This document shows, piece after piece, positions 37,562 through 47,352 of a stretch of DNA of 64,000 nt. The stretch is from the NCBI RefSeq assembly GCF_030818935.1, contig NZ_JAUTBD010000001.1, positions 310,001 through 374,000 on the forward strand, given 5' to 3'. The DNA is from Microbacterium sp. SORGH_AS_1204. GTDB lineage: Bacteria; Actinomycetota; Actinomycetes; Actinomycetales; Microbacteriaceae. Position 1 is the first letter of the stretch; each line of letters starts with the position of its first letter. A program made the translations under genes and the position numbers. A model generated the notes under the pieces. It was not told the origin of the DNA. It made no database searches and saw only the letters and a list, made by a program, of their open reading frames with translations.

Positions 37562-38278
37562 ATGAGTGTCTTCCTTCTCGGCGGCGGGCGCGACGTCGCG
37601 CGCTGCGGCGATCTGCTGCGTCCCTTCGTTCGCGAGGCGCGGGAGCGCGCCGGTGACCGGCCGACCGTGATTGCGGTGCTGCTCGTGCGCGAGGCCGACG
37701 ACGAGTCCTCGGTCGCTCGCTTCGTGGCGGTGCTCGAGGCTGCGGGGGCGACGGCGACCGAGCTGCGGGTCGCGGCCATCGTCGAGGGCCAGGTCTTCGA
37801 CACCTCGGTGCTCGACGCCGACGCCCTGTTCGTCGGCGGCGGCCTCACCCCGGCGTACCAGGCGGCGGTGGGACCGATCCGGGATGCCGTGACCGACCGC
37901 GTCCGCGACGGAATGCCCTACGCCGGGTTCTCGGCCGGCTCGTCCATCGCGGCCGGACCCGCGCTGGTCGGCGGACATCGCGTGGGCGGGGTCGAGGTCG
38001 TGTCGGAGGATGCCGGCGAAGAGCTCGACGAGGTCGAGGTGCGCCCGGGCCTCGGGCTCCTAGATTTCGCCGTCGACGTGCACGCCGCCCAATGGGGCAC
38101 CCTCTCCCGTCTCGTCGCCGCGGTCGAGGCGGGGCTCGTCTCCGACGGTGTGGCGATCGACGAGCACACGGCCCTCGTCATCTCGGCGCAGGCCGCCCCG
38201 GCCGTTCACGGCAGTGGGCAGGTGTGGCGCGTGGAGTCCGCGGCATCCGGGGTGCTCGTCGGCGTGCTGCGACCCTGA
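37562..38278 (+). CDS. Peptidase S51 / dipeptidase E-like protein (type 1 glutamine amidotransferase-like fold)
   Basis: About 238 residues. It starts MSVFLLGGGRDVARCGDLL, has the strand DADALFVGGGLTPAYQAAV and the Ser nucleophile in YAGFSAGSSIAAGPAL, and contains DFAVDVHAAQWGTLSRLVAAVE. These are the features of the S51 group that includes aspartyl dipeptidase and cyanophycinase. The exact peptide substrate cannot be read. It is a single gene transcribed away from the GNAT gene. Confidence 0.82.
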   Translation: MSVFLLGGGRDVARCGDLLRPFVREARERAGDRPTVIAVLLVREADDESSVARFVAVLEAAGATATELRVAAIVEGQVFDTSVLDADALFVGGGLTPAYQAAVGPIRDAVTDRVRDGMPYAGFSAGSSIAAGPALVGGHRVGGVEVVSEDAGEELDEVEVRPGLGLLDFAVDVHAAQWGTLSRLVAAVEAGLVSDGVAIDEHTALVISAQAAPAVHGSGQVWRVESAASGVLVGVLRP

Positions 38279-38364
38279 CGGGCCCGCGGGGAACCCGTGG
38301 GACGCCCCTCGCCGCGCGGCGGTTGCGGGCGCGCGTGCGGGCGGCGCGCACGGGCCGCGAGGCC

Positions 38365-38428
38365 GCACCCGGTTGCCGAGAACGCAGGGAATTCGCGGCA
38401 ACCGCATGCGGTCTCGGCAAACGGGTGC
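38365..38428. repeat. 21-bp-arm palindrome in the 254-bp gap
   Basis: GCACCCGGTTGCCGAGAACGC-type left arm (bases 38365-38385) matches the right arm 38408-38428 in 19 of 21 positions, with a 22-base loop that contains GAATTC. It lies between convergent genes and is separate from the terminator at 38486. Confidence 0.75.
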
Positions 38429-38485
38429 GGTCTCGGTACTCCGCTCGCAGATCGTGCCCGAGCGCGCGCCGCGCCGCACAACGAC

Positions 38486-38518
38486 AGCGGCCCCCACCCG
38501 TCAGGGGTGAGGGCCGCT
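38486..38518 (-). terminator. Hairpin terminator of the 5'-nucleotidase gene
   Basis: AGCGGCCCCCACCC pairs with GGGGTGAGGGCCGCT around a very short loop, starting 15 bases after the minus-strand stop. There is no T run, as is common for actinobacterial hairpin terminators. Confidence 0.7.
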
Positions 38519-38532
38519 ACCGTCTGCGCGTG

Positions 38533-41500
38533 TCAGACGCGACGGCGCCGCAGCGCTGCGGCCACACCTCCCGCGAGCAGGAAGAAGCCGCCCGCGAGGG
38601 CGATGCCCCACGGCAGCTCGGCACCCGTCTTCGCGAGCGCAGCCGTGCCGGACCCCGCGGCGGGGCTGCTCGACGGCGAAGCGCCGGGCGCGGCGGACGG
38701 CGATGTGGTCGGCGCGGGGGTGGCCGTCGGCGTCGGCGTGACGGTCGGGGTCGGGGTCGGCGTTCCGGCGCCGGTCCCCTCGTCGACCGGGCTCGAACCG
38801 AGCAGGTACGCCCGGCCGAGCGGCGAGGGTGCGACCGTGCCCTTCGCAGCGAAGAAGTCGACCGTGGCCTGCAGGTCGATCTGACCCGAGTCGGCCTTCG
38901 CCGTGCCCTGCGCGAAGGTGGTGAAGTTGTCACCGCCCGCGGCGAGGAACGAGTTGGTGACCACGCGGTACGACGCAGCCGGGTCGACGGCGACGCCGTT
39001 CAGCGCGATCGACGAGATGCGCGCGCCCGCGGCCGCGTTCGGGTCGTAGGCGAAGGTGAAGCCCTTCGAGACGCCGAGCGCGAGCACGGGACGCGATGCC
39101 GTCGACGGTTGCCACTGCTCCTCGAGCACCGACTTCAGCTGCGCCCCGGTCAGCGACAGCGTGACCAGCGTGTTGCCGAAGGGCTGCACGTTCGCGGCCT
39201 CGCGGTACGAGACCGAGCCGTTGTCGGAGCCGTAGAGCAGGTCGGCACGCAGACCGCCCGGGTTCATGAACGCGATCTGCGCGTCCTGCCCGTTGAACGA
39301 GGGGTTCTCGGTCGTGGCCCACAGGTACACGTCGGCGACGGTGTTGCCGAGCGTCGAGTAGGCGCCGCGGTCCTCGTCTCCCGAGGCGTTGCGGGCTCGG
39401 GTGATGTCGGCGGTGATGGTGCCGACCTCGACCTGACCCTTCACGTCGGCGACGGCCTTGGCATCCGCCACGATCTTCGCCGTCGTCGCCTGCGGGTAGG
39501 CGACGTACTGGCTCGTGGCGTCGAGCAGCGGGCGCACACCGGGCGTGATGGAGGCGAGGTCGCCGGCGGCATCCAGGTCGATGTCCAGCGTGCCGAGGTT
39601 GGTGCCGTACTGACCGGCCTGGATGACGGGACGCCCGCCGATGGTGCACGCGTACTTCTGGTGCGTGTGGGCCGAGACGATGGCGTTCACGTCGCCGGAG
39701 ACGCCGCGCACGAGGTCGCCGTAGTCGCCCGTCTCGGTGGCGATCTTCGCGCAGTCGGTGCCCTCGGAACCCTCGTGGGCGAGCAGCACGACGATGTCGG
39801 CCCCGGCGGCGCGGGCGTTCTTCGCTTCGCGGTTCGCGGCCTCGACCTGGTCGCCGAACTCGATCTCGGTGATCTTGGAGGGGTCGACCATGCCGGCCGT
39901 CTGGCGGGTGACCGTGCCGACGAAGGCGATCTTGGTGCCGCCGACGTCTGTGATCGTGTACGGCTTGAGGGCGGGGGTCTTCGTGCCCTTCAGGTACACG
40001 TTCGCGCCGAGGGCGAAGTCGCTCCGGTCGCCCGCGTTGTCGCCGTAGCGGGGGATGACCCGGTCGGTGAGGTCGGCGAAGCCGCGGTCGAACTCGTGGT
40101 TGCCGACGGCGCTGACGTCGAGGGTCGCCGCCTTCAGGGCGTCGATGGTGGGGTCGTCCTGGTCGATGAACGACTCGAACGCGCTCGCGCCGATGTTGTC
40201 ACCGGCCGAGACGAAGAGCGTGTTCGGATTCAGCTCGCGGTACTTCTCGACCGCGCCGGCCAGCACCGCCGCCCCGGCGACCCCGCCGGTCTCCTGCACC
40301 AGGCGGCCGTGGAAGTCGTTGATCGTGAGGATCTGCACGTCGGGCTTCTTCGGCTGCGTCGGACGCACCTCGAACACCGTGGTGGTCCCCGACACCTCGT
40401 TGCCCGTGATCAGCAGCGGCACGCCCGTGGGCGAGCGCAGCGCCGAGACGAACGTGATGCCCTCGGGCCCGAGGTCGCCGGCCGCGGCGGTCTCGACGTC
40501 GGCGGTCGCGTCGCGGTTGTTGACGTACGTGACGTAGGCGGGGCTCTTCGGGTCGGTGACGTCGTAGACCATCACGCCGCCCGCTCGCTCCAGGCCGATG
40601 AAGGCGTACGTGCGGCCGTCGACGACGCCGAGCGCCACGTTCTCGGGCTCGGGACCCTTGTCATCGCTGCGGTCGTCGACGACGTTGTTGTCATTGGAGA
40701 CGTTGAACAGCTGCGGTGCGACCTCCTTCAGCTTCTGTTCGAACTGGTCGCCTGAGTCGAAGACGAGCGTGCCCTTGGTGTCCCAGATCGAGAACGAGCG
40801 TCCGCCGTAGGCGTAGAGCTCGCTGTAGCAGCCCTCGGCGGTGAGTCCGAGGTCGGTGACCACCTTGAGGCGGCCGAGGTCGGTGTCGGCGGAGCGACCG
40901 GCGAGCGGCGAGGTCGCGCAGACCGGGGCGAGCCCGTCCTTGCCGAGGGTCTTCACGCGGGCCTCGTCGGTGAAGGTGCCCCACTCGCGTCCGTCGCCCT
41001 CGTTCGCGGTGACGAGGTAGGTGCCCGCCTTGCCGCCGACGGCGGCGGTGTACGACGCGATGCCGTCGGGCATGTAGAGGCCCTTGAGGCCCGCGACGGT
41101 GCGGATGTTCGCGCCGTCCTTGTCGCTCGGGTCGAGACCGACGGCGCCCCAGTCCTTGTAGCCGAGGGGCAGGATGCCGGTGACCTGGGCCTTCGCGAGG
41201 TCGACCGTCGCGAGGGCGTTCGCCTCTTGCAGCGTGACGTAGGCGGTCGTGCCGTCGACGGTGATGTACTCCGGCTCCAGGTTGCGCGAGACGCGGTTGG
41301 ACGACAGCGTCGCGGGGTCTTGGCCGGGAGCGGCGACGTCGGGTCCGAAGACGCGCACCTTGGGGTCGAGCGTCTTCGTGCCGCCCGGCTCGAAGGCGCG
41401 GAACCCCGCGGTCTTGACCGCGCTTTGCGCGGGGGCGGTGAGGGCGGACGAGAGTGCGATGACGCTGACCGAGCCCTCGGGGTCGACCGAGAAGTCGGCG

Positions 41501-42039
41501 GCGGGCTCGCCCTCGTTGGCGACGACGGCGTACGAGCCGTCCTTCGAGAAGGTCACCATGTCGGGGAGCGCGCCGACGGTGACCTCGCCGAGCTTCGCGC
41601 TCGCGGCATCCGTCTTGTTCGCGTCGAAGAAGACGAGGTGACCGGCGTCGGTCTTGGTCGTCGCCTCGAAGGCGATGACGCCGAGACCGTCGTCGCGGAC
41701 GGCGACCGAGTTGGCGACACCGGTGGAGCCGATGTCGAACAGCTTGACGGGCTTGGTCGGGTCGCTGTTGTCGAGCACAGTCACGGTGCCGGCCTGCGCG
41801 TTGACGACGAACAGACGGTCGCGGTAAGCCTGCACGATCTCGGCGGCCGACTCCTTGTAGACGCCGGTGTCGTACGAGTTGACCGGGGTGACCGACAGGG
41901 CAGCGCCCGTGGCGCTGTTCGAGACGGGCTGGGGGACGATCGCGGCGGAGGCCGCGGTGACGCTCGACAGGGCGAGCGCGCACACCGCCGCGGTCGTCGC
42001 GGTGAACGCGGCGGCTCGGCGCAGGAGGGGCGAAGGCAT
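38533..42039 (-). CDS. Large surface-anchored nuclease/5'-nucleotidase with choice-of-anchor I domain
   Basis: A 1168-residue secreted protein. A signal peptide (RRAAAFTATTAAVCALALSSVTAASA) precedes a beta-propeller choice-of-anchor I domain (about 40-510), then a UshA-like metallophosphatase from VQILTINDFHGRL with NHEFDRGF and HTHQKYAC, and a 5'-nucleotidase C-terminal domain to about 1090. After a Pro/Thr-rich stalk the C terminus is LAKTG, a helix, and RRRRV, a sorting signal of the LAxTG kind used by class E sortases. It probably releases phosphate and nucleosides from external nucleotides. ATG 42039 is fixed by the signal peptide. Confidence 0.9.
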   Translation of the reverse strand: MPSPLLRRAAAFTATTAAVCALALSSVTAASAAIVPQPVSNSATGAALSVTPVNSYDTGVYKESAAEIVQAYRDRLFVVNAQAGTVTVLDNSDPTKPVKLFDIGSTGVANSVAVRDDGLGVIAFEATTKTDAGHLVFFDANKTDAASAKLGEVTVGALPDMVTFSKDGSYAVVANEGEPAADFSVDPEGSVSVIALSSALTAPAQSAVKTAGFRAFEPGGTKTLDPKVRVFGPDVAAPGQDPATLSSNRVSRNLEPEYITVDGTTAYVTLQEANALATVDLAKAQVTGILPLGYKDWGAVGLDPSDKDGANIRTVAGLKGLYMPDGIASYTAAVGGKAGTYLVTANEGDGREWGTFTDEARVKTLGKDGLAPVCATSPLAGRSADTDLGRLKVVTDLGLTAEGCYSELYAYGGRSFSIWDTKGTLVFDSGDQFEQKLKEVAPQLFNVSNDNNVVDDRSDDKGPEPENVALGVVDGRTYAFIGLERAGGVMVYDVTDPKSPAYVTYVNNRDATADVETAAAGDLGPEGITFVSALRSPTGVPLLITGNEVSGTTTVFEVRPTQPKKPDVQILTINDFHGRLVQETGGVAGAAVLAGAVEKYRELNPNTLFVSAGDNIGASAFESFIDQDDPTIDALKAATLDVSAVGNHEFDRGFADLTDRVIPRYGDNAGDRSDFALGANVYLKGTKTPALKPYTITDVGGTKIAFVGTVTRQTAGMVDPSKITEIEFGDQVEAANREAKNARAAGADIVVLLAHEGSEGTDCAKIATETGDYGDLVRGVSGDVNAIVSAHTHQKYACTIGGRPVIQAGQYGTNLGTLDIDLDAAGDLASITPGVRPLLDATSQYVAYPQATTAKIVADAKAVADVKGQVEVGTITADITRARNASGDEDRGAYSTLGNTVADVYLWATTENPSFNGQDAQIAFMNPGGLRADLLYGSDNGSVSYREAANVQPFGNTLVTLSLTGAQLKSVLEEQWQPSTASRPVLALGVSKGFTFAYDPNAAAGARISSIALNGVAVDPAASYRVVTNSFLAAGGDNFTTFAQGTAKADSGQIDLQATVDFFAAKGTVAPSPLGRAYLLGSSPVDEGTGAGTPTPTPTVTPTPTATPAPTTSPSAAPGASPSSSPAAGSGTAALAKTGAELPWGIALAGGFFLLAGGVAAALRRRRV

Positions 42040-42428
42040 GGGCTGTGTCCTCGGATTCGGGTGGGGGAGCGACCCGCGCGGGGAGCGCGAACCTGTGGAT
42101 TGTGCCTGGATCGCGTGACGGCCCGGTGAACGGCGAGCGAACGCGGCGCCGGCCCGCCCGCCGGCGCGGGATCGCCGGCGGTGATGCGCGAGGGTGCGCG
42201 AGAAATGCTCGGGCGTCACCCGCGCGGGTGCGTCGTGAACGCTCGCGTTGCGCGCGAGGGTGCGCGAGAAACGTTCGCGCGTTGCGGAAACGCCTCGACA
42301 CGGCGTGTGTGGCACGGCGCGGCATTTCTCGACGCGGGGGGCGTTAGTCGCTCCCCCTATCAATTACTAGGACGTCCAGGTAAAGTTCGACGTGCGACGA
42401 CGACGTCGCCCTCACGAAGGAGAGTCGC
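42040..42428. other. Gap with direct repeats and candidate acyl-CoA dehydrogenase promoter/operator
   Basis: No gene. GCGCGAGGGTGCGCGAGAAA occurs at about 42185 and 42255, 70 bp apart. Near the right end, AT-rich text CTATCAATTACTAGG leads into an imperfect 18-bp palindrome (42365-42382) with core GGACGTCC and flanks TAC/GTA, resembling operators of TetR repressors of fatty-acid genes. It lies about 47 bases upstream of the dehydrogenase start. Confidence 0.55.
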
Positions 42429-43607
42429 ATGGACACCACCCCTGCCCCCGCGCTCGACGCTTCGCCCGCCGGTACCCTCTCGGCCGACGAACGCGCCGCG
42501 ATCCTCGACGCCGTCCGCGATTTCGCTGCGACCGAGCTCGCCCCGCACGCCCTCGAATGGGATGCCGAGAAGCACTTCCCCCGCGACGTGCTGCGCCGCG
42601 CGGGGGAGCTGGGCCTCGGCGGCGTCTACGTCAACGACGACGTCGGCGGCGCCGGGCTGACACGGGCCGATGCCGTGGCCATCTTCGAGGAGCTCGCCTA
42701 CGGCGACCCCACCGTCACCGCCTACGTCACGATCCACAACATGGTGGCGTGGATGATCGACGCCTACGGCACGTCGGCGCAGCGCGAGCAGTGGCTGCCC
42801 GGCCTGATCGCCATGGACGACCTCGGCGCCTACTGCCTGACCGAACCGGGCGCGGGCTCCGATGCCGCGGCCATCACGACCTCGGCGATCCGCCACGGCG
42901 ACACCTACGTGCTCACGGGCGTGAAGCAGTTCATCTCGGGTGCCGGCGCGGCATCCGTCTACATCGTCATGGCGCGCACGGGCGAACCGGGCGCGCGGGG
43001 CATCAGCGCGTTCCTCGTCCCCGCAGATTCGGAGGGACTGTCGTTCGGTCCGAACGAGAAGAAGATGGGGTGGAACGCGCAGCCCACCCGGGCGGTCGTG
43101 CTCGACGAGGTGCGCGTGCCGGCCGAGAACCTGCTCGGCGGCGAGGGTCGCGGATTCTCGATCGCCATGACCGCCCTCAACGGCGGCCGGCTCAACATCG
43201 CGACGTGCTCGATCGGCGCAGCGCGCTGGGCGCTCGACCGCGCGATCGCCTACGTGCACGAGCGCTTCACGTTCGGCGAGGCGCTCGCCGAGAAGCAATC
43301 GGTGGTGTTCGCGGTGGCCGACATGGCGACCGAACTCGAGGCCGCACGCCTGCTCGTGCGCGACGCCGCGACGGCACTGGACGCCAAGACCCCCGACACC
43401 GCGACACGATGCGCGATGGCGAAACGCTTCGCGACCGACGTCGGATTCCGGGTGGCGAACGAGGCGCTGCAGCTGCACGGAGGCTACGGCTACCTGCAGG
43501 ACTACGGCATCGAGAAGGTCGTGCGCGATCTGCGGGTGCATCAGATCCTCGAGGGCACCAACGAGATCATGCGGCTCATCGTCGGCCGGAGCGTGCTGGC
43601 GGCGTGA
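42429..43607 (+). CDS. Acyl-CoA dehydrogenase
   Basis: A 392-residue FAD enzyme that introduces a double bond into an acyl-CoA and passes electrons to ETF. Signature text is [20 protein letters not shown] and, near the C terminus, [40 protein letters not shown], with the catalytic Glu expected in LEGTNE or equivalent. The sequence is close to isobutyryl- or short branched-chain acyl-CoA dehydrogenases. GAAGGAG precedes the ATG by about six bases. The downstream hydratase and etf genes fit a shared oxidation pathway. Confidence 0.94.
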   Translation: MDTTPAPALDASPAGTLSADERAAILDAVRDFAATELAPHALEWDAEKHFPRDVLRRAGELGLGGVYVNDDVGGAGLTRADAVAIFEELAYGDPTVTAYVTIHNMVAWMIDAYGTSAQREQWLPGLIAMDDLGAYCLTEPGAGSDAAAITTSAIRHGDTYVLTGVKQFISGAGAASVYIVMARTGEPGARGISAFLVPADSEGLSFGPNEKKMGWNAQPTRAVVLDEVRVPAENLLGGEGRGFSIAMTALNGGRLNIATCSIGAARWALDRAIAYVHERFTFGEALAEKQSVVFAVADMATELEAARLLVRDAATALDAKTPDTATRCAMAKRFATDVGFRVANEALQLHGGYGYLQDYGIEKVVRDLRVHQILEGTNEIMRLIVGRSVLAA

Positions 43608-43680
43608 GCCTGAGCGGTCCGGGCGGTGTGGTCGACGTGCCGCGAGTGGGCGGGATCAGCGTTCGGAGGTCCGTTTCGCT

Positions 43681-43749
43681 GGATCGGGGCGGAATCCGCA
43701 CTTTGGGGCGAAATTTTTCCGCCCCAAGGTGCAGAACGCGCCCCGAACC
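43681..43749. repeat. Long imperfect palindrome with 30-bp arms
   Basis: The left arm 43681-43710 and right arm 43720-43749 pair through GGTTCGGGGCG-like outer and GCACTTTGGGGCG / CGCCCCAAGGTGC inner stems, with a six-base unpaired stretch between them and the T-rich loop AAATTTTTC. It lies between two plus-strand genes and could act as a terminator or an attenuating hairpin. The 266-bp gap holds nothing else. Confidence 0.75.
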
Positions 43750-43873
43750 GGTCACCGTCGCCGGCCCGTCGTGGGCGCCGGCCGGACCGATGGGGAACCC
43801 CCTCGATCGATGTCGGGGGTGCGTGCGAGCATGCGAGGGCGGGTTCGTCCGCACCGTCACGAACAGGAGTGAG

Positions 43874-44662
43874 ATGACTGATCAGGATGCCGGGTACGAG
43901 ACGATCCGCGTCGAGCAGCGCGGCCGCGTCGGGTGGATCACGCTCGATCGCCCCGAGGCGCTGAACGCGCTCAACACGCAGACCATGCGCGAGGTGGTCG
44001 CCGCTGCCGAGGCGTTCGACGTCGACGAGGGCACCGGGGCGATCGTCGTGACGGGCAGCGAGAAGGCCTTCGCCGCCGGGGCCGACATCAAAGAGATGGA
44101 GCAGAAGTCGGGCCTCGACATGATGCTCACCGATCACTTCGGCGCGTGGGCGCGCTTCGCCGCCGTCCGCACCCCCGTGATCGCGGCCGTGTCGGGCTAC
44201 GCGCTGGGCGGCGGGTGCGAGCTGGCGCTCATGTGCGACGTCATCTTGGCATCCGACCGTGCGAGATTCGGCCAGCCCGAGGTGCAGCTCGGGGTCATCC
44301 CCGGCATGGGCGGCACGCAGCGCCTCGTGCGCGCGCTCGGGTATTACAAGGCCGCCGAGATCGTCTTGACCGGTCGCATGATCGATGCCGCCGAGGCCGA
44401 ACGCGCAGGTCTCGTGTCGCGCGTGGTGGCGGCCGCCGACCTGCTCGACGAGGCCGAGTCGGTCGCCCGCACGATCGCCGAGAAGCCGCTGCCCGCCCTG
44501 TACGCGGCGAAGGCGGCCCTCGACGTGGCGTTGGAGTCGACGCTCGCCGAGGGCGTGCGCTTCGAGCGGCAGGCATTCGCCGCACTCTTCGACACCGCCG
44601 ATCAGAAAGAGGGGATGGCGGCGTTTCGCGAGAAGCGAGCGCCGTCGTTCACGCACCGATGA
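43874..44662 (+). CDS. Enoyl-CoA hydratase
   Basis: A 262-residue crotonase. [10 protein letters not shown] and [21 protein letters not shown] form the oxyanion hole, and the two catalytic Glu positions are the ELALMCD region and [22 protein letters not shown], both intact, so true hydratase activity is likely. ATG 43874 follows CAGGAGTGAG. It probably acts directly after the acyl-CoA dehydrogenase upstream. Confidence 0.93.
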   Translation: MTDQDAGYETIRVEQRGRVGWITLDRPEALNALNTQTMREVVAAAEAFDVDEGTGAIVVTGSEKAFAAGADIKEMEQKSGLDMMLTDHFGAWARFAAVRTPVIAAVSGYALGGGCELALMCDVILASDRARFGQPEVQLGVIPGMGGTQRLVRALGYYKAAEIVLTGRMIDAAEAERAGLVSRVVAAADLLDEAESVARTIAEKPLPALYAAKAALDVALESTLAEGVRFERQAFAALFDTADQKEGMAAFREKRAPSFTHR

Positions 44663-44876
44663 GCGGCGCGGCGCGGCGGCTGCCGGGCGTGGGCGATTTC
44701 GTCCGCGCCGACGGCGCCGCGCGCGAGCACGCGCTTCCGGCGCCGACAGCGCACGGGCTCGGCCGTCAGAGCGGCTTGCGCACCGGCGTGAGCTCACCGA
44801 CCTGCCGATCTTCTCGACGTCCGAGCCGCTCAGTCAGAGGCGGCCCGGGGTCGCCGACCTGCCGCTCTCCGCGCCG

Positions 44877-45404
44877 TCAGAGCGGCTCGGGCAGCGGCGC
44901 GGGGTCGGCGAAGTCGCCGGCGCCCTTGCGGAACCGCGCGATGATCCGCACGAGGGCCGTCGCGTCGTCGTCGCCCAGTCCGAGGTCGGCGAACACGACG
45001 TTCAGGGCGGCGGTCGCCTCGTCCACCCGGCGGCGACCGGCGTCGCTCAGCACCAGCAGCGCGGCCCGCCCATCGGTCGGGTGCGGCTCGCGCGCGAGCA
45101 ACCCATCGCGCACGAGGCGGTCGACCGTGTTCGTCACGCTCGTCGGATGCACCTGCAGCCGCGCGATGGCGCTGGCCATCGGCATCCGTTCCTCCCGGGC
45201 GAAGGCGAGCAGGCGCAGCATCTCGAAGCGCGAGAACGACAGGTCGAAGGGCTTCAGAGCCCGGTCGATGGATGCCATGAGCAGCTGGTGCGCGCGGATC
45301 ACCGAGGTCACGACCGTCATGCCGTCGGCCGCGTCGTCCCACCCGTGCGCGAGCCACTGTCGCTTGGCTTCGGCGATCGGGTCGACCGGCAGTCGTCGCG
45401 TCAT
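44877..45404 (-). CDS. MarR family transcriptional regulator
   Basis: About 175 residues. The winged helix is MPMASAIARLQVHPTSVTNTVDRLVRDGLLAREPHPTDGRAALLVLSDAGRRRV, in the middle of the protein as usual for MarR. ATG 45404 has AGGAGG five bases upstream. It is divergent from etfB and may regulate the etf or acyl-CoA genes. The 201-bp gap between them has GGTACC palindromes but no clear operator. Confidence 0.9.
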   Translation of the reverse strand: MTRRLPVDPIAEAKRQWLAHGWDDAADGMTVVTSVIRAHQLLMASIDRALKPFDLSFSRFEMLRLLAFAREERMPMASAIARLQVHPTSVTNTVDRLVRDGLLAREPHPTDGRAALLVLSDAGRRRVDEATAALNVVFADLGLGDDDATALVRIIARFRKGAGDFADPAPLPEPL

Positions 45405-45605
45405 CGGTCCTCCTCGCGTTTCACGGTACCGCTCCCGCGTCGCGGGCGCCCCGCGGGGCGGCGGTGCCATTCACCGTTCGCTTGGCGGGCGCGGGGGCGT
45501 CTGCGCCGCCGAACCGATGGCCGAGCCTCGCGAGTCCCCGGCGCCCCGACCCCGGCTGCGGCGCCGGCGCCGCGGCATCCCGTTCCCGACGAAGGAGACG
45601 CATCG

Positions 45606-46388
45606 ATGAAGATCGTGGTCCTGACCAAAGAAGTCCCCGACACGTGGGGCGAGCGGCGGCTCGACCTCGAGACGGGGTTGATCGACCGCGGCGCCGCGGC
45701 GGCGCCCGTGCTCGACGAGATCGACGAACGCGCGGTCGAAGCGGCCCTGGCCCACGCCGACGCCCACCCGGGCACCGAGGTCACGGTGCTGGCGATGGCG
45801 CCCGCCTCGGCGACCGCGACGATCCGCAAAGCCCTCGCGATGGGGGCGACCTCGGCGGTGCACGTCGTCGACGACGCCCTGCGCGGCGCCGACCTGCTGC
45901 TGACCGCCGAGGTGCTGGCGGCGGCGATCCGGCGCACGGGCTACGACCTCGTGATCGCCGGCAACCTCTCGACCGACGGAGGCGCGGGGGTGATTCCGGC
46001 CATGGTGGCCGAGGTGCTCGGTGTGCCGCAGTTGACGGGACTCGCCGCCCTCGAGGTGTCCGACACGATGGTGACCGGCGACCGCGTGAGCGACGCCGGC
46101 ACCATGCGGGTGAGTGCCGAGCTGCCCGCGGTCGTCTCGATCACCGAGGCGCTCCCCGAAGGGCGTTTCACGACGTTCAAGGGCATCATGGCGGCGAAGA
46201 AGAAGCCCTTCGAGACGGTGGATGCCGCGTCCCTCGACATCGAGCCCGACGATCCCGCGACAGCGCGCTACATCATGCTCTCGGTCGCCGAGCGGCCCGC
46301 GCGTCACGCCGGCATCAAGATCGTCGACGAGGGCGACGCCGGCGAGAAGCTGGCCGCCTTCCTCATCGCCGAGGGGGTGACCCGATGA
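45606..46388 (+). CDS. etfB: Electron transfer flavoprotein beta subunit
   Basis: A 260-residue ETF subunit starting [13 protein letters not shown]. The AMP-binding region is [30 protein letters not shown] and the recognition-loop region follows later with [13 protein letters not shown]. With EtfA it accepts electrons from acyl-CoA dehydrogenases. It overlaps the etfA start by ATGA. EtfB itself is intact. Confidence 0.94.
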   Translation: MKIVVLTKEVPDTWGERRLDLETGLIDRGAAAAPVLDEIDERAVEAALAHADAHPGTEVTVLAMAPASATATIRKALAMGATSAVHVVDDALRGADLLLTAEVLAAAIRRTGYDLVIAGNLSTDGGAGVIPAMVAEVLGVPQLTGLAALEVSDTMVTGDRVSDAGTMRVSAELPAVVSITEALPEGRFTTFKGIMAAKKKPFETVDAASLDIEPDDPATARYIMLSVAERPARHAGIKIVDEGDAGEKLAAFLIAEGVTR

Positions 46389-47352
46389 GCGTCGCTCTCG
46401 TGCTGCTCGAGGTGCTGCCGAACGGCGCGCTCGCCGCGTCCGCGCCGGGGTTGCTCGCCGCCGCGGCGACGGTGGGCGAGCCGGTGGCGCTGATCGCCGC
46501 CGCCGCGCCGACGCTCTGGGCGATGCCGCCGCCGAAGCGGCTGGGCTCGGTGCCGTGCGGGTGCTCACGGCCGAAACCCGGTCCGACGAGCTGACCGTGC
46601 CCGTCGTCGACGCGCTCGCCGCCGCCCTCGACCGGGAGAAACCTGATCTCGTGCTCGCGTCGAACGCCGTGGAGTCGCGCGACGCGCTGGCCCGTCTCGC
46701 TGCGCGACGGCGGTTGCCCCTCGCCGCCGATGTCGTGGGCATCGAGCGCGACGAACTCGGCGTGGTCGCGCACCACTCCGTGCTCGGGGGAGCGTTCACC
46801 GTCGACGGCGCTACCACCTTCGGGCCGCTGCTGGCGACCCTCCGGCCCGGGGCGATCGACACGCGGCTCGCCGCGCGGCCCCTCGTGGTCGAGGGCCTCG
46901 AGGTTTCGGCATCCGGTGTGCGTGCCGCCCGGATCGAGACGTTCTCCGAGACGCCGGCGCCCTCGTCGCGCCCCGAACTGCGCGGCGCGGCGGTCGTGGT
47001 CGCGGGTGGGCGCGGTGTCGGCTCACGAGAGGACTTCGCGCTGGTCGAACAGCTCGCCGACGTGCTCGGCGGCGCCGTCGGTGCGTCGCGCGCGGCGGTC
47101 GACGCCGGGTTCGTGCCGGCCAGCGCCCAAGTCGGCCAGACCGGCGTGACCGTGTCGCCGCGGCTGTATGTCGCGCTGGGTATCTCGGGGGCGATCCAGC
47201 ACCGCGCCGGCATGCAGACCGCGACATTGATCGTCACAATCGACAAGAATCCCGACGCGCCGATCTTCGAGATAGCCGATTTCGGTATCGTCGGAGACCT
47301 GTTCACCGTTGTCCCGCAACTCATCAGCGCGCTCGAGGCCCACAAGAAGTAG
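46385..47352 (+). pseudogene. etfA: Electron transfer flavoprotein alpha subunit, frameshifted
   Basis: ATG 46385 opens a frame ([20 protein letters not shown]...TLWA) that is EtfA-like for 46 codons, then switches to nonsense (MPPPKRLGS) and stops. From about 46522 the neighbouring frame continues the protein as [18 protein letters not shown] and runs to the normal C terminus with the FAD site [46 protein letters not shown] and [20 protein letters not shown]. One missing G in GGGCGATGCC (expected GCGGATGCC) explains it. Either a recent mutation or an assembly error. Confidence 0.85.

Noticed and set aside
44663..44876. Possible small gene between enoyl-CoA hydratase and marR.
   Set aside because: No start with a ribosome site and no coding composition; only loose repeats of GCCGACCTGCCG are seen.
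46555..47352. A shorter EtfA starting at GTG 46555 as an intact gene.
   Set aside because: No ribosome site precedes it and the first third of the flavoprotein fold would be missing; the missing part is present upstream in the other frame, which fits a frameshift better.
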